Positions 47,156-58,187 of a DNA stretch of 64,000 nucleotides are shown here, piece after piece; position 1 is the stretch's first letter; each line of letters opens with the position of its first letter. A program made the position numbers and the translations under genes. The stretch is from Cryptomeria japonica (lineage: Eukaryota; Streptophyta; Pinopsida; Cupressales; Cupressaceae). The stretch lies in the NCBI RefSeq assembly GCF_030272615.1, contig NC_081412.1, forward strand, positions 39,734,791 through 39,798,790, written 5' to 3'. A model generated the notes under the pieces. That model saw only the letters and a list, made by a program, of their open reading frames with translations. It was not told where the DNA came from and ran no database searches.

Positions 47156-48600
47156 TATGAAATTTTGGATGCAAGGAGGTTAACCGCAAGCAAAGAAGAT
47201 GAATAATTGAAGTAATATGTATTAGTTAATTTATGCTCTATAATTACTAAAGACGAGATTACAAGGTTACTTAAGTTAGCTAAGGATGAATTTCGAAGTA
47301 AGACTAGAGTAAATAAAATTATGTTTGGAAAAACTGATGAGGTTGTGAAAGAAACAAAGAAAGTTTTGACAAATTTTTTTCTTGAGAATCAATATGAAGT
47401 TAATCTAGCAAAAAGTCAAGAAGAATCTCATTCAAAAGAGAAAAACATGCCATCTCAAGAAGCTGAGAAGATAAAAGATGATATTCCTTCTATTCTGAAA
47501 GATGATCCAGCAGAAATCAATGTTCTAGAATTGTAGACAGTTGAGCTAGAAGAAGTTAGGGTTGAGGATGTTGCAGAAGATAAGGATAAAATAGGTGCAA
47601 ATGAAGCAGACAAAGGAGATGTGGATAAGGACAAGATTGATAATCCTCTGGTCATTTAGTAAAGGAAGCAGAAGCATAAAAGGGTACAAAAAAAGTGCAG
47701 GAAGAGGTCAAGCTAGAAACAATTTTGGAAGCAAGAGATACTACAAAGGCAATGAAGGGGAAGCAGATAATGGATGATCCAGAATTTGTGCAAGTACTGA
47801 TTAACCTTGACTCTCTATCGCCAATTCAGAAGCTTTAGTTAGCATCATTTTCCCAAGCTAAGACCAGTGAAGATCTCTTGAGGTCTCATAGAGAGGATAG
47901 TGTGTTGCTAACCATGGCAACTGATGTTTTGGAAAAGTTGATGCCCTCATTCAAAAGGATACTTTAGACACTCCATCTGGTAGTTAAAAAGTTTAATCAA
48001 TTATGTAGATACACATTTTGAGTCCTTTAATAAGTTTGCTGAGGAGAAGCTTCAAAATGAGTTTAATGATAAAAGGCTCTGGGTATTAAAGAAGATGATT
48101 GCAAAAGACAGAACCACATTAGGTGTCTGTGTAAAGAGTATGCAAGATGCTTTGTGCGAATGTGGGAACTTGTACAAATCATGCTTATCACTATCCAAGT
48201 TCACTGAGGTCATTGAGAAGAAGTCTAAGGTGCATGAGGATGATCTAGAACACACATCTCAATAGGTTTATCCTCTGACAATTTCCTTGAGCACTCATGA
48301 AAATCAAGTAATATCACTGCTTGATAAAATCAGAAGCTTGAGCCTTGATCGAGAGAGGATAATTAGTAGAGTTGGAGAATTTAGGAGTATCATTACTTCT
48401 AAGCTGGATGTGATGCTTAGTGTCTGGAAGGATTCTCAAGATGCTCTGGCAAACAGTGATTCGACAGACCTAAAGATGACAAAAGCCCAAGCTTATCTAT
48501 TCAGTGGTTCAATAACAGTTTTGGAGAGCTTTAAGAAGGGTTGGGATAGTCACTTGGACACATTGAATAATTCCTATGTTGACATTTTAAGTTTTTTGTG
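47155..48600 (+). pseudogene. ORF2 remnant of pol-less copy 2
   Basis: Begins at an LYEILDARRL block that lines up with LYNRLEARRL in ORF2 of copy 1. It continues through TKDEITRLLKLAKDE, an acidic Lys/Asp/Glu linker (47320-47660) and helical segments with ALCECGNLYKSCLSLSKFT (about 48150-48210) and KIRSLSLDRERI...SKLDVMLSVWKDS (48287-48601). These match the C-terminal helical part of copy 1. Sequence identity is low but the order and spacing of blocks agree. Several stops interrupt it. Its function is unknown. Confidence 0.6.
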
Positions 48601-48832
48601 AGTATGTAAGGACTGTGTGTGCATAGGTGTATAACATTGTTGGCTTGAATTTTGGTTTTCGAAACTCTACCTTTGCCATTGATGTCAATGAGGGAGAGTA
48701 GAAAAGTGAAAAATGTTGATCTTAGGGGGAGTCTTGATTTTTGGAGTCTGATAGTTAGATTCTTGTTGCAGTGTATATTTTGGTTTTGGTCTGACACTTA
48801 GTCATTTTTCACTAAGTGTTGCCATCAATGCC

Positions 48833-48844
48833 AAAGGGGGAGAT
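48833..48844 (+). promoter_or_regulatory. Polypurine tract of pol-less copy 2
   Basis: AAAGGGGGAGAT, preceded by GTTGCCATCAATGCC (48818-48832). The LTR that follows contains TTGATGGCAAC (48885-48895), an exact 11-base inverted match. Confidence 0.85.
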
Positions 48845-49950
48845 TTTTGGAAATACACACAATGTTGTTGTTTAGATGTTGTCTTTGATGGCAACTAATG
48901 TCAAATATGCCATCTGTAGTTCATAATTCATTCATACCGGAAGATTGATTGAGGTCCGATAAGAAGAACAATACATTTGGCAAAGTGTACAATGTTATGG
49001 TTGGTGGATCTTTTATGTTACGGATCTTAGTGAAGTATTATGGATGCACAAATTACCTTATTCTAGGTTTGTGTCCTTTGGTGATGAGTCTTTTGTAAAT
49101 TGGAAGATCTGGTAGATAGGTTTTTTAGTAGAATAGTTTTCATCAACAGTAACATGTGGATATTCATTGTGCAGATCTTGTGGATTGATTTTGGTGGTTG
49201 TTTGTATGTTCAAGGTTAGTGAGCCAACATGTGGGAAGCATGTGGTTAACTTGTTTTGGTCCGCTTGATTGTTTTGGATTGGATTGATCCGACTTGGGTA
49301 ACATGTTTCATTTGTGTGTTATGCATTTTTGGGCCGACATGATGAAGACGTAAATTGATGTTGTGAATATATAAGACCGATTGATTTGATCATTTGTGTG
49401 ATTGATGGTTATATGTGATGTGTGTATGGGCAATTGTGTGCAGTTTCAAGTGCGCAAGGAAAAGATTTGAGCTCCGAAATACAATAGAATATCATAACAA
49501 AGCAGTATAGCAGAGTAGAGTAAGATTATGTGTGTTTGTAATTAATGAGAACTATACTCAGGCATTTGTTAATGCTATTCAATAGTTCAAATATTATTGT
49601 ATCTTTTGTAATCATTTTGTAAGGTAGTGAGCCTTTTGGGTTGTAGCCCTTTTGTAATTTGAGCAGTGAGCTCTAGGCAGTGTGTCTGAATGCATGTGCA
49701 TTCCCCATTGTAATATTTCACTTACTCTAAACAGGGTATTATCTCATTGTGCGTAGGTTCCCACAGTGGTTTTTCCCTTAACCAGGTTTTCCACGTATAG
49801 ACTTGGTGTTATGGTGTTGTGGATGTTTGCCTTATATTTTTGCACCTTCCTTTCTTTATTTGCATTAGATGGTTGAAGAATCAGGGTAATAATGTTAAAG
49901 TTTGCAAAACATTGATTCACCCCCCCTCTTAGTGTCCCTTGATTCCAACA
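48845..49950 (+). repeat. 3' LTR of pol-less copy 2
   Basis: 1106 bp from TTTTGGAAATACAC (the canonical TG has apparently mutated to TT; compare TGTTGGCAAATGCAC in copy 1) to TTGATTCCAACA. It contains TTGATTCACCCCCCCTCTTA close to its end, shared with the LTR at 61650-62589. Confidence 0.8.
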
Positions 49951-51600
49951 CAACCAAGAAACCAACCGTAATACTAGATCTCATAGCTTGATCAAATCAC
50001 CATGTGAACCATTGAAACTATAGTTGAACCAACTAGAGATACTTATCTCAAAACCCTTTAATCCACAACAACTCATCTGTAATATGCTGGCCAAACCAAC
50101 TCACTTAATCTGACTGCAACATTGGAACACATAGAGGAATATGTTGACATCAATGACAACACATCACTTAGCCAATCCAAACACATATTGCACATTATCC
50201 CAACATTGAACCAGGAGACTAACCCACAAAATTTTAGTTCATGTGAAGTTTGAGACAATTAGCACATCATGAAAATTAGTTGTCTATACTATAACAAATT
50301 TGATTTTAAAAATATTTAGCATCTATATCTCACCATCACTTTAAGGATGAAGTACCATAATCATCTCACATTTAATCTCTAAAAATAATATTTCAATCTT
50401 TTACTCTTGAATCTTTTTTATTTATCTAGATTAATGTATACTTAATGTATGCATTTGTTTAATTACTTAAGTAAATCTCAATAGGATATTTATTTGTCTT
50501 ATAATATTAATTTGACCAAATTGTGTTTTTATGGGTGCATACTTTTGAAACAATAAACAATCCTTTTTCATAAACCCAATTATATGACTATATTTTAAGG
50601 TAGACCTAAACTTACATGTGATATGATATTTTCTAGATAAACTATTTTATTTTGTTAAATTATGACGTAAGTCATTGTCCATATATAATCTATATTAGAA
50701 ATTGGGATATGATATTTTTATAAATAAATAAATTATTTTCACAACTTCGTAAGTGTTTAGTTGTGATTAGCTTGTTGTATATGTTGTAATCCTTGTAAAG
50801 ATATTTTGTATATTATTGGTTGTTTTGTTCTTACCAATACTTTGGTTCCTCACAACCTTTGTGGATATTTATTTTATTATAACTCAACATTGTGTAATAA
50901 AAAAATCTAAATAGATATTTTTTAGTTCATCTCTTATTTATACATATGCAATTGTATGGACACTTGTTTATTATTGGTTGCTTTATTCTTATCAATATTT
51001 TGGTTCCTCACAACCTTTGTGGATGCTTATTTTATTATAATTCTACATTGTTTAATAAACAAATCTTCGTAGGTATTTTTCAGTTAATCTCTTATTTATA
51101 CATATACATATCTTTGTGCCTCATGTCAAATAAATTTAATTTAAATACCACTTCTCATATTTATTTAGTACTTATTTTAACCAAATGTTGCAATAGAGAC
51201 TATATGCCCAAAAGTTGTCAACAATTACAATTTTATAAGATTCTTTTGCAAGAATATGTTTCTTATTCTTATGTTACCTAGTTCATTAATTACAACAAAG
51301 ATAAAAACATAATCATAACTTGAATATATGACATCGTGCAATTTTGCTTCAAAGTTTCTACATTATTTATTTAGAAGTTTATAGTATCATTTACATTACT
51401 ATGGTTATACTAAATACATTTGCTACTTAATTATTTGACATATTATATTTCATCTTCAAACTTAAGTTAAATTACTAAACGCTGACCATATATGTCTCTT
51501 ATTTGTTATTTGAAAAATAATGTTCTTTAAAAAATATATTCATCTCGTTTAAATTACACACTACTTAAACATCACCTAAATTAATAGTCAAGTATTCAAT
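49951..51600. other. AT-rich spacer with a 158-bp tandem duplication
   Basis: No gene is seen. About 50812-50972 and 50973-51130 are two copies of a unit containing TTGGTTCCTCACAACCTTTG and, later, CTCTTATTTATACATATAC, offset by about 158 bp. Confidence 0.6.
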
Positions 51601-51618
51601 AACATTTTACACCTTAAA

Positions 51619-51838
51619 ATGTATGGAGCAGTGCCATGGATGCCACTGGGGTGCGCAAGACACCCTTGTAGTTTGTTTTCTTGTTTTCTATTATTGTTTC
51701 TGATTTCTAAAGACTTGGTTCCTTTTTGCTGATAGTTCCTATTAATTGTTGTTATAGTGTTGTTTCTGCACTATGATTTTTAATAGTTATGCTATGTAAA
51801 GGGTCAGTGCCCTTGTTCTCACTGCTTTATTAATCAAA
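51619..51838 (+). mobile_element. 5'-truncated LINE tail with 18-bp target duplication
   Basis: A 220-bp insert flanked by the 18-bp direct repeat AACATTTTACACCTTAAA (51601-51618 and 51839-51856). It ends in GGGTCAGTGCCCTTGTTCTC followed by a TTTATTAATCAAA tail, resembling the 3' untranslated end of plant L1 elements. It has no coding capacity. The long target duplication and A-rich tail indicate target-primed reverse transcription. Confidence 0.75.
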
Positions 51839-51856
51839 AACATTTTACACCTTAAA

Positions 51857-53099
51857 CATATCAAAAAGTGACAAATATTTTTCAAATTTTTAGCGATCAA
51901 ATTTGTCCTCTTAACTATTAAACTAGACAACAGTTAAAAATAATCTCCAAATCAACACATCTCTCTTATTATAAAATATCAAATTTAATAGTAATCTATC
52001 CTTATTAAACACTTTTCTTACAATTTCTTTCCATTTTTTTCAACATTACCTTTCTCATTCTAGAACTCTCCATAATTAATCAAAGAAACATTTAATATAA
52101 TTTTCTTAACATCAAAAAAATGTTCCATAGTAAGTGAAAAAAACATTTAGTATTTTTTTTTTTCCAATATTACCTTTCACATTCTAAAACCTTCCATAAC
52201 AAAATAAAAAAACCACTTACATTAATTTTTTCCACATTACCCTTCACATTCTAGAATGCTCCACAATATATGTGAAATCAACATTTAGTATAAAAGTAAA
52301 AAAAAAATTGACCCTATCCAAAATTTAACCATTTATCTATACAATATTTTAAAATAAATATTTATACAACCATCAAATTTATATCATATAACCAAATGCA
52401 AACTACCGTCAAAACGCACTTGGAGGCCATTTATCCGTCCACTTAGCTTCTTGAGCAATTGGCATTAGATTTGAATCTTATCTTCTTTAACACGTGGCAT
52501 TGAATTTGAAATCCTTAGGACTTCCGTATCTTCGCTTTTTAAAATGTATAGAGACAAGTTAACAAAAAAAATTTGTACGACTGACAAATGCAAAAGTTGA
52601 CAACGACTTTACTTCAGAAATAATTCCTATTTAAATATTGCGAAAAAGTATTTTACAATGTAAGTTAAGATTTCAACGGTGTTTCGAGAATACTAAGAAT
52701 GAATTTTAGGACCTTGGTTAGTGGGAATTTTTTCATTTTTTAGCCGACCCAATCATTTCCTGGAAGCCTTAAATTTCTTTAGGGATCTTCACGTTAATCC
52801 GGGTCAAATTCCCATTATCCAGGCTTGAATTTCTTTCCTACAAAGATTAAGGAATACGGTCACCACTTTTTCATTATATAATTGCAATGTGAATTTTGGA
52901 GACCTAGACATGCATATAAGAGAGATCGAAAGCAGACAATAACAAGCATAAACAAACGAAAGAGGGAAATAAAACCCCTCCTCCTTGTTCCTCTCCTCTC
53001 CAAGTTTATCTTTTATTTAGTTATGTGTTTATTAAATAATATAGTAAGACATAGATAAGTGATATAATTTTGTGTTAGATTTCTTGGGATTTCTAACCT
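51857..53099. other. AT-rich spacer, no gene seen
   Basis: No coding frame or terminal structure. A short patch at about 52900-53000 (CATATAAGAGAG followed by a CT-rich leader-like stretch) resembles a promoter but leads into no reading frame. Confidence 0.45.
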
Positions 53100-53490
53100 C
53101 TTTAACATTCTAATCTGTTTGGTGGTGCTCTTTCTAACAATTTGAACTTTTGGATTAGTGACAACTCGCCTGTATTAACAAAACTGGCGACTTTAGTATG
53201 GACCTCTAAGCTTGGAGGGGGGCTAAACTGTTGTCACGCGGGACCCTCAAACCTCCTTGACACCCTAACCTCTCCAGTGGTGCTCTCACTAACAGTTCCA
53301 ACTTTTGGTGTAGTGGCAGTTGGTTTGTAAACTGGCAAATTTGTTTGGGAGGGTTCGACTCCCACTGGCGGCAACTTACTAGCCACGCAGTCGACTATGT
53401 CCACTATGAACCTCTCAGCTTGGGGGGCTAAACTGTTGTCACATGGGACCCTCAACCCTCTTGACACCCTAACCTCTCCAATGGTGCTCT
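53100..53490 (+). repeat. SINE-like unit in tandem
   Basis: At least two head-to-tail copies of a roughly 200-bp unit share CTAAACTGTTGTCAC, GACACCCTAACCTCTCC and TGGTGCTCT blocks. The full copy (about 53276-53480) has a perfect pol III B box GGTTCGACTCC (53352-53362) about 30 bp after an A-box-like TGGCAGTTGG (53314-53323), as in tRNA-derived SINEs. The first copy lacks the B-box segment. No poly(A) tail or target duplication was found. Confidence 0.5.
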
Positions 53491-54499
53491 TTGGCAGTTG
53501 TTCTATGTTAACAGTTTCATTTATGATTGGATATTTATAGTTTATTTTTCACATATTAATCAAATTTTTATTATCTATTTATTGTCACTCATTTTCATTT
53601 ATACTTATTTTCATTTACTTGTGTCTTTTTTTGTAGATTTAAATTGTAATTTTTTTTTTTTACTATGCAATCTTTTTTCCTTTTCTTTTTTCTTTTTAAT
53701 TGTTGTATTGTTATCTTTTAATAATCCAAGAAACGACCAAAAACAAACTCAACTATTGATAGTAAGAACTCACATAGATGAACAACAATAAAGTAATTTG
53801 TTAACTTATAACAAGTTGACATTTTGAAGATTGAAGTATTGGAAGGACAATGAACATAGATGATAAGATTGTTTGCCATCAAAAGATGCATACAAAGAGA
53901 ACCTAAATAGAAATAATGAAGCAAAATAGAACCAAAATAGATAAAGAATTGAAGTCTAGTCACCTCAAATAGAGTTGCTAAATCAAAGATAGTGCTGGAT
54001 ATAGAAGAGAGCATCCATATTAGAGCAAAAATAAGGGTGGATAGAATCCATGCAGTGATAATACAACCACAATTAAAACTAATCTTCCAAACCATCTTGA
54101 TTGATGTTTCCTATTGAACAAGTATAGCAATGGCTGTGAATTGTGAGCAATCCTTATTAGATCGTATTGTTCTTTTGACAAGTATGTAAAGCTTCATGAT
54201 CGTAGGTCATGAATGGGAGATATGTGAATGAGGGCCTGCACATCTATCAACAACACAATAGAACAATCCATGCATAATTGGGTAGGGTTGCAACAACATG
54301 AAAATCCTCCTATCACATACTTGCATTTGCATGGTTCTTCGTCACGTAGATAAAGACATGTTATAGTCATACTAATTAACCATCACACCTAAACTAGAAA
54401 AAAAGAGTACATTTTATTATTGCTAGATAAAGAAGCAAAAAAAAGAACAATAGTCATTTGTAGTAATTAATATTCTAAAAAATCCTACCCAGAGTACAA
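53491..54499. other. Spacer, no gene seen
   Basis: AT-rich with no supported coding. It may include the decayed 3' continuation of the LINE at 54500-56640. Confidence 0.35.
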
Positions 54500-56640
54500 C
54501 CTTTCAACATTCTAGAGTTGGGATATAATATCTTTCAATTCTACACAAATCTTGAAGGATTTTGAAGAACAAAATTTGTGTAGAATAGTAGGAAGTTGGT
54601 AATATGGTGGGGGAAATTGGTATAAACTAATTGGGTTTCAAATTGGTGGTATGAAAAGTGACAAAGAAGATAGCCATGCAATCGATACTTCCTTGAGCTT
54701 GAGAATCTATATATCATATTGGGGTTTAGGTTCAACCTTCCAAGTAGCTAAGAGGTCATTAATACAATCTTGATACAAAAAAGGTGGGCAACATTTAGTT
54801 TATAGAGAAAGTCATTGGGAAAGGTGGTAGAATTGGTGAAGGATATTGATGGAAGTAGGGATATGGTTAGAGAAAGTGGTCTAGAGATTGAGATGAAAAA
54901 GATAGCTATTAGTGGAGGGAAGAATATGATAGCTGGGAGACATATAAAAGTGATCTAAGTGAATCATCTTTCTCAAGAAATATTCATACATGACAATTAT
55001 TCCAAGTAAACTAATGTGGCTTTTGGAGATCAATTTCACCTAATAAGGTGTCATTATCTGGAGAGTTTCAAGCAAGTTCCTAAGCATCAAATTTAGATTG
55101 GGATAAGTGAGATGGATTGTCCCAACTACACCTAGTGGTATGTTGAACCATGTTGAAGTATCCCAAGATCCAACCATCTATTGGGAGTTGAAGCCAAGTC
55201 ATTCCCAAAGAAAGGTTCCATTCATAGAGAAATTAGGAGCATAAATTGAGTAAAAGCCATATGAATTATACTTTGAAAGAGAATGGTAGTCCAAAATAGT
55301 AGTATATAGAGATTCAACCTAGAGGCCACAATATGTTTAACATGCTAAGGAGTGAGATTGCCTAGAATTAGACCATCGCCATCCTCATAATGACTACTGT
55401 GAAAGAAGAGATCTCTTTCTAAATGGAAGTGAGTGTGGCATCTAATTAAATACCACTCATTTTCACTTATTGAAACATGATAACAGTAAACTAGTTATTT
55501 TGAATATGGTTATTAACATGATACCTTAAGGTGTAATTGACAACCTCGAAACATTCTAGTACTAAATATGACACTTCATTGGGAAGAATTAGAACAATTG
55601 CCATTTTTCATTTGAAGAGCATGAAGTCGATTATCTATAGGGAAAGTTTGTAAATATATAACAATGTCTTGGTGGGATTACTCTAAAGAGGAGGTTTGGA
55701 ACTAGAATTGCAAGGGACTAGTATGCCAAGAGAAAGAGGTTGGAATAGAAGGTGAAGTACAAATTGAGAGGGAATTTTTTTTCCACATCTTAGACAACCT
55801 CTCATTAGCTTCCATCACAACATATTTGAAGGATTAAGGGTAAAATGGTGAGGAAGGATGGTGGGAAGGGGGGATGAAAAATGAAGGAAGGGAGCTAGGA
55901 GTGAAAGAGGTAGTGATATGGTTTTGAGGTGTAGAATGAGGGGCATTATAAATTTTTGGAGAGACTTCAGGAGAAGAAGTATTGGTAGCATGGGAACTAG
56001 TAGTGGGTTGGGGTAGGGGATGGGGTTTACAAATAAGGTTGCCACAAATGAGGTGACCTTATTGATAATAGTAAAAGAAAGCGTTAGGTTTGTTTAGGTA
56101 ACTAATTCTTTTGTTCAGTTTTGAAGTAAGGGTTGACTAGTTCAATGACGTTCATAAGGGCTTGAGATAAATCTCTCTCAACGCAAACTCTTGGTTTAAC
56201 CCACAAGCTAGTCCATTTATTAGAAAAATTATTTGCACCACAAGACCTTACACAATTATGGAACTATATCTTTACATAAATGGATGGAAGGATATGTTAA
56301 GAATTGGGAATTCAAACCACATAGGGTATTTAGATTTAGAAATCCCTTCAAGGTGAAAGTGGATGTCCCATGCTTGGGAATAGTATGTTAGTAACAAAAT
56401 TACATGAATCAAAATATGAAATTGCTCTAGAATGGTATTGGTCAACAAAGGTGCAAGAAACATACCTTCTACTTAGCCCTTTAAAGGCCTCTATAGCGCA
56501 ATCTTTTTTGTTCCTAGTTATTATAGGTCCATTTGAAAAGTCCCTTTTTGAAGTTACGTCTTTATGGAAAATAAGTATAACCAGTTTTACTTTGCAAATC
56601 GAAATAATGCCATTAATGCCATTTAGAAGATCCAAAGAGA
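54500..56640 (-). pseudogene. Decayed L1-type LINE, ORF1 end and endonuclease
   Basis: Recognised by motif order on the minus strand across several frames. At 56420-56280 a WDIHFHLEGISKSKYP/MWFEFP block; at 56215-56110 RVCVERDLSQALMNVIEL; at 56085-56040 a knuckle remnant with GHLI; then a Pro-rich tail (ORF1). In ORF2, ILFQSI...FYSIYAPNFS (about 55290-55225) is followed by an LPIDGW/ILGYFNMV block (about 55170-55140), where the usual endonuclease GDFN motif reads GYFN, and by an FTWNN block (about 55010). No reverse transcriptase is readable. It shares architecture with the LINE at 18125-20115. Edges are approximate. Confidence 0.6.
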
Positions 56641-57058
56641 CAACTTTACCTTTACCTTTAATATTGATGTATAGAAATATGCAAATATTAAAGTTTTGTA
56701 TATTTAAAATTCAAATTATCATAAAACATGATTTCTTAACTTCTCTCCATCTCTCCCTCCATTAATTTATAAATAATGACCAATTTTTTTAATATAATAT
56801 TAATGATATTTCCCTTACATTGATGATATATTTACTTACATCATCATTCGTGCATCTAATTACTCCACCAACCCTTCAAACCATATTAATTGGTTGGTTT
56901 TGAATTATTTAAGAAGTTAACCTAAATATTTTCTTTTATCTTTGATTTCCCCCCCTTACGAATCTCCAACTCAATGATAATCTATTGAATAAATGGCCCA
57001 GACAATAGTAGAAGCATATGTGGTGTACAATAATGTCGGAGTGTGACAGTTGACAGAT
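56641..57058. other. Spacer upstream of the host gene
   Basis: AT-rich with no coding signal. It presumably includes the distal promoter of the RING gene. Confidence 0.4.
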
Positions 57059-57067
57059 AAAATGGTT

Positions 57068-57075
57068 TATAAATA
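57068..57075 (+). promoter_or_regulatory. Possible TATA box of the RING-H2 gene
   Basis: TATAAATA lies about 300 bp before the upstream ATG and 450 bp before the main start, in a region that becomes GC-richer toward the gene. It is the best TATA candidate, but no transcript start is visible from sequence alone. Confidence 0.35.
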
Positions 57076-57258
57076 TACTAAAATAGTCAAATCTAAGTCC
57101 CACCTGCACTACGAGTTGCCCCTCTCCATTCCTCGAATATCCTTACATCTAGAAGCCTTCCCCAAACTCTATGTCTTTAAAAGCCTCAAAGGCCTTGCCT
57201 TCTCAGAGCGCTCGCTATTTCTGAGAAAAAAAAAAAATCTGTGGGCGGAGATTTCAGC

Positions 57259-57558
57259 ACACTAGTTGAATACTTTTCGCCCATTTAAACACCTATTTCT
57301 TCCATTTCTGTTGGTTAAAGCCTGACTGGTTCAGGGGTTTCGTTTTCCGAGGTCTAGAGTACAAGTCCTGCAAAATGAGTTTGGTTTTGGAAGAAGACTG
57401 TTTTTAGCGACACTGGTTAAATACTTTTCGCCCTTTTAAACACCTATTTCTTCCATTTCTGTTGCTTGAAGCCTGACTGTTCCGGGTTTTAGTTTTCCGA
57501 GGTCTAGAGTTCGAGTCCTGCAAAATGAGTTTGGGTTTTGGAAGACGATTATTATTAG
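57259..57558 (+). repeat. 150-bp tandem duplication covering leader and start codon
   Basis: Copies at about 57259-57408 and 57409-57558 share ATACTTTTCGCCC, CACCTATTTCTTCCATTTCT, TTTTCCGAGGTCTAGAGT and GTCCTGCAAAATGAGTTTGG. Each copy therefore carries the start codon context CAAAATGAG. The second copy holds the functional start; in the first the frame closes after ten codons. Confidence 0.93.
57375..57407 (+). other. Upstream ORF of ten codons in the RING gene leader
   Basis: ATG at 57375 followed by nine sense codons and TAG at 57405-57407, encoding MSLVLEEDCF. It is a relic of the duplicated main start region and lies 117 bp before the main ATG. If the transcript begins upstream of it, ribosomes would meet this ATG first, in the same context as the real start, which would reduce translation of the main frame. 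Confidence 0.7.
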
Positions 57559-58187
57559 CGGCCGGTCCTGCGAGGGCTCCGCTGGGCGGCGAGGGGCCTG
57601 AGCAACGGGATTTGTATATGAACGAAGCGAGAATAGATTCTGATCTGGTGGTCATATTGGCGGCTCTTCTCTGCGCTCTTATTTGCGCCCTGGGTCTAAA
57701 TACTCTGCTCAAGTGTGCCCTGCGCTGCACAAGGCGAATGGTTTTTGAATCGTCTGATGACGTGGGAGTCCGGCTGGCAAATACGGGGCTAAAGAAGGCG
57801 GCCATGAAAGCCCTGCCTGTTATAGTCTACACCACCCCTTCGGAATTTCCAGGGGTCGGATCCGACTGCCCTATTTGCCTTGCGGAATTTGTTGACGGGG
57901 ACAAGGTTCGAGTCCTGCCCAAGTGCAACCACGGCTTCCACGTGGAATGTATTGACAGGTGGCTTGCCTCGCATTCGTCTTGTCCTACGTGTAGGCATTG
58001 TCTCAAGAAGAAGTCGACCTCGGCCCCCGTGACGTGTAATGCCCAGCTTGAGGTCCCTGACAATGCAGTCCACGTCATCATTGATGCAGGTGCTAGCGAA
58101 CCTGGTGTTCCGCATGAGCTGCCGCCAGCTGTCAGTTGTTCGCCTGCAGAAGAGCAAAGTTTGGCTCCGGATAGAGCGAGTGGATAA
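57525..58187 (+). CDS. ATL-family RING-H2 E3 ubiquitin ligase
   Basis: An intact single-exon frame of 220 residues, as usual for ATL genes. It has a short Ala/Gly-rich N-terminus, one hydrophobic membrane segment at about residues 41-60, and a GLD-type region (GLKKAAMKALPVIVY, 88-102). The RING-H2 finger has ligands C115, C118, C134, H136, H139, C142, C153 and C156, with the conserved Pro-Ile between the first pair and Trp146 in IDRWL. The C-terminal tail is short and hydrophilic. ATL proteins are membrane-anchored ligases that pass ubiquitin from E2 enzymes to substrates, often in defence or stress responses. The size and layout are closest to the ATL8/ATL80 type, but I do not assign an orthologue. 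Codon use is GC-richer than all surrounding DNA. Confidence 0.95.
   Translation: MSLGFGRRLLLAAGPARAPLGGEGPEQRDLYMNEARIDSDLVVILAALLCALICALGLNTLLKCALRCTRRMVFESSDDVGVRLANTGLKKAAMKALPVIVYTTPSEFPGVGSDCPICLAEFVDGDKVRVLPKCNHGFHVECIDRWLASHSSCPTCRHCLKKKSTSAPVTCNAQLEVPDNAVHVIIDAGASEPGVPHELPPAVSCSPAEEQSLAPDRASG

Larger units (their letters stand above)
47155..49950 (+). mobile_element. Pol-less LTR element, copy 2 (3' half)
   Basis: Carries the 3' half of ORF2 (47155-48600), the PPT (48833-48844) and a 3' LTR (48845-49950). Gag, the 5' half of ORF2 and the 5' LTR are missing; their place is taken by the gypsy pol. The outer flank after 49950 (CAACC) does not match the bases before the gypsy 5' LTR (TCTGG), so the fusion did not insert as a unit. 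Confidence 0.75.

Noticed and set aside
53300-53375. Possible functional tRNA gene
   Set aside because: The B box is perfect, but a full cloverleaf with acceptor and anticodon stems cannot be drawn, so a SINE-like derivative is more likely.
57050-57265. Short frame upstream of the RING gene
   Set aside because: It ends in the duplicated leader, overlaps the putative TATA box and has no homology that I recognise.
57789-58157. Antisense frame over the RING gene
   Set aside because: A shadow of GC-rich coding sequence on the other strand; the plus frame carries the complete RING-H2 motif.
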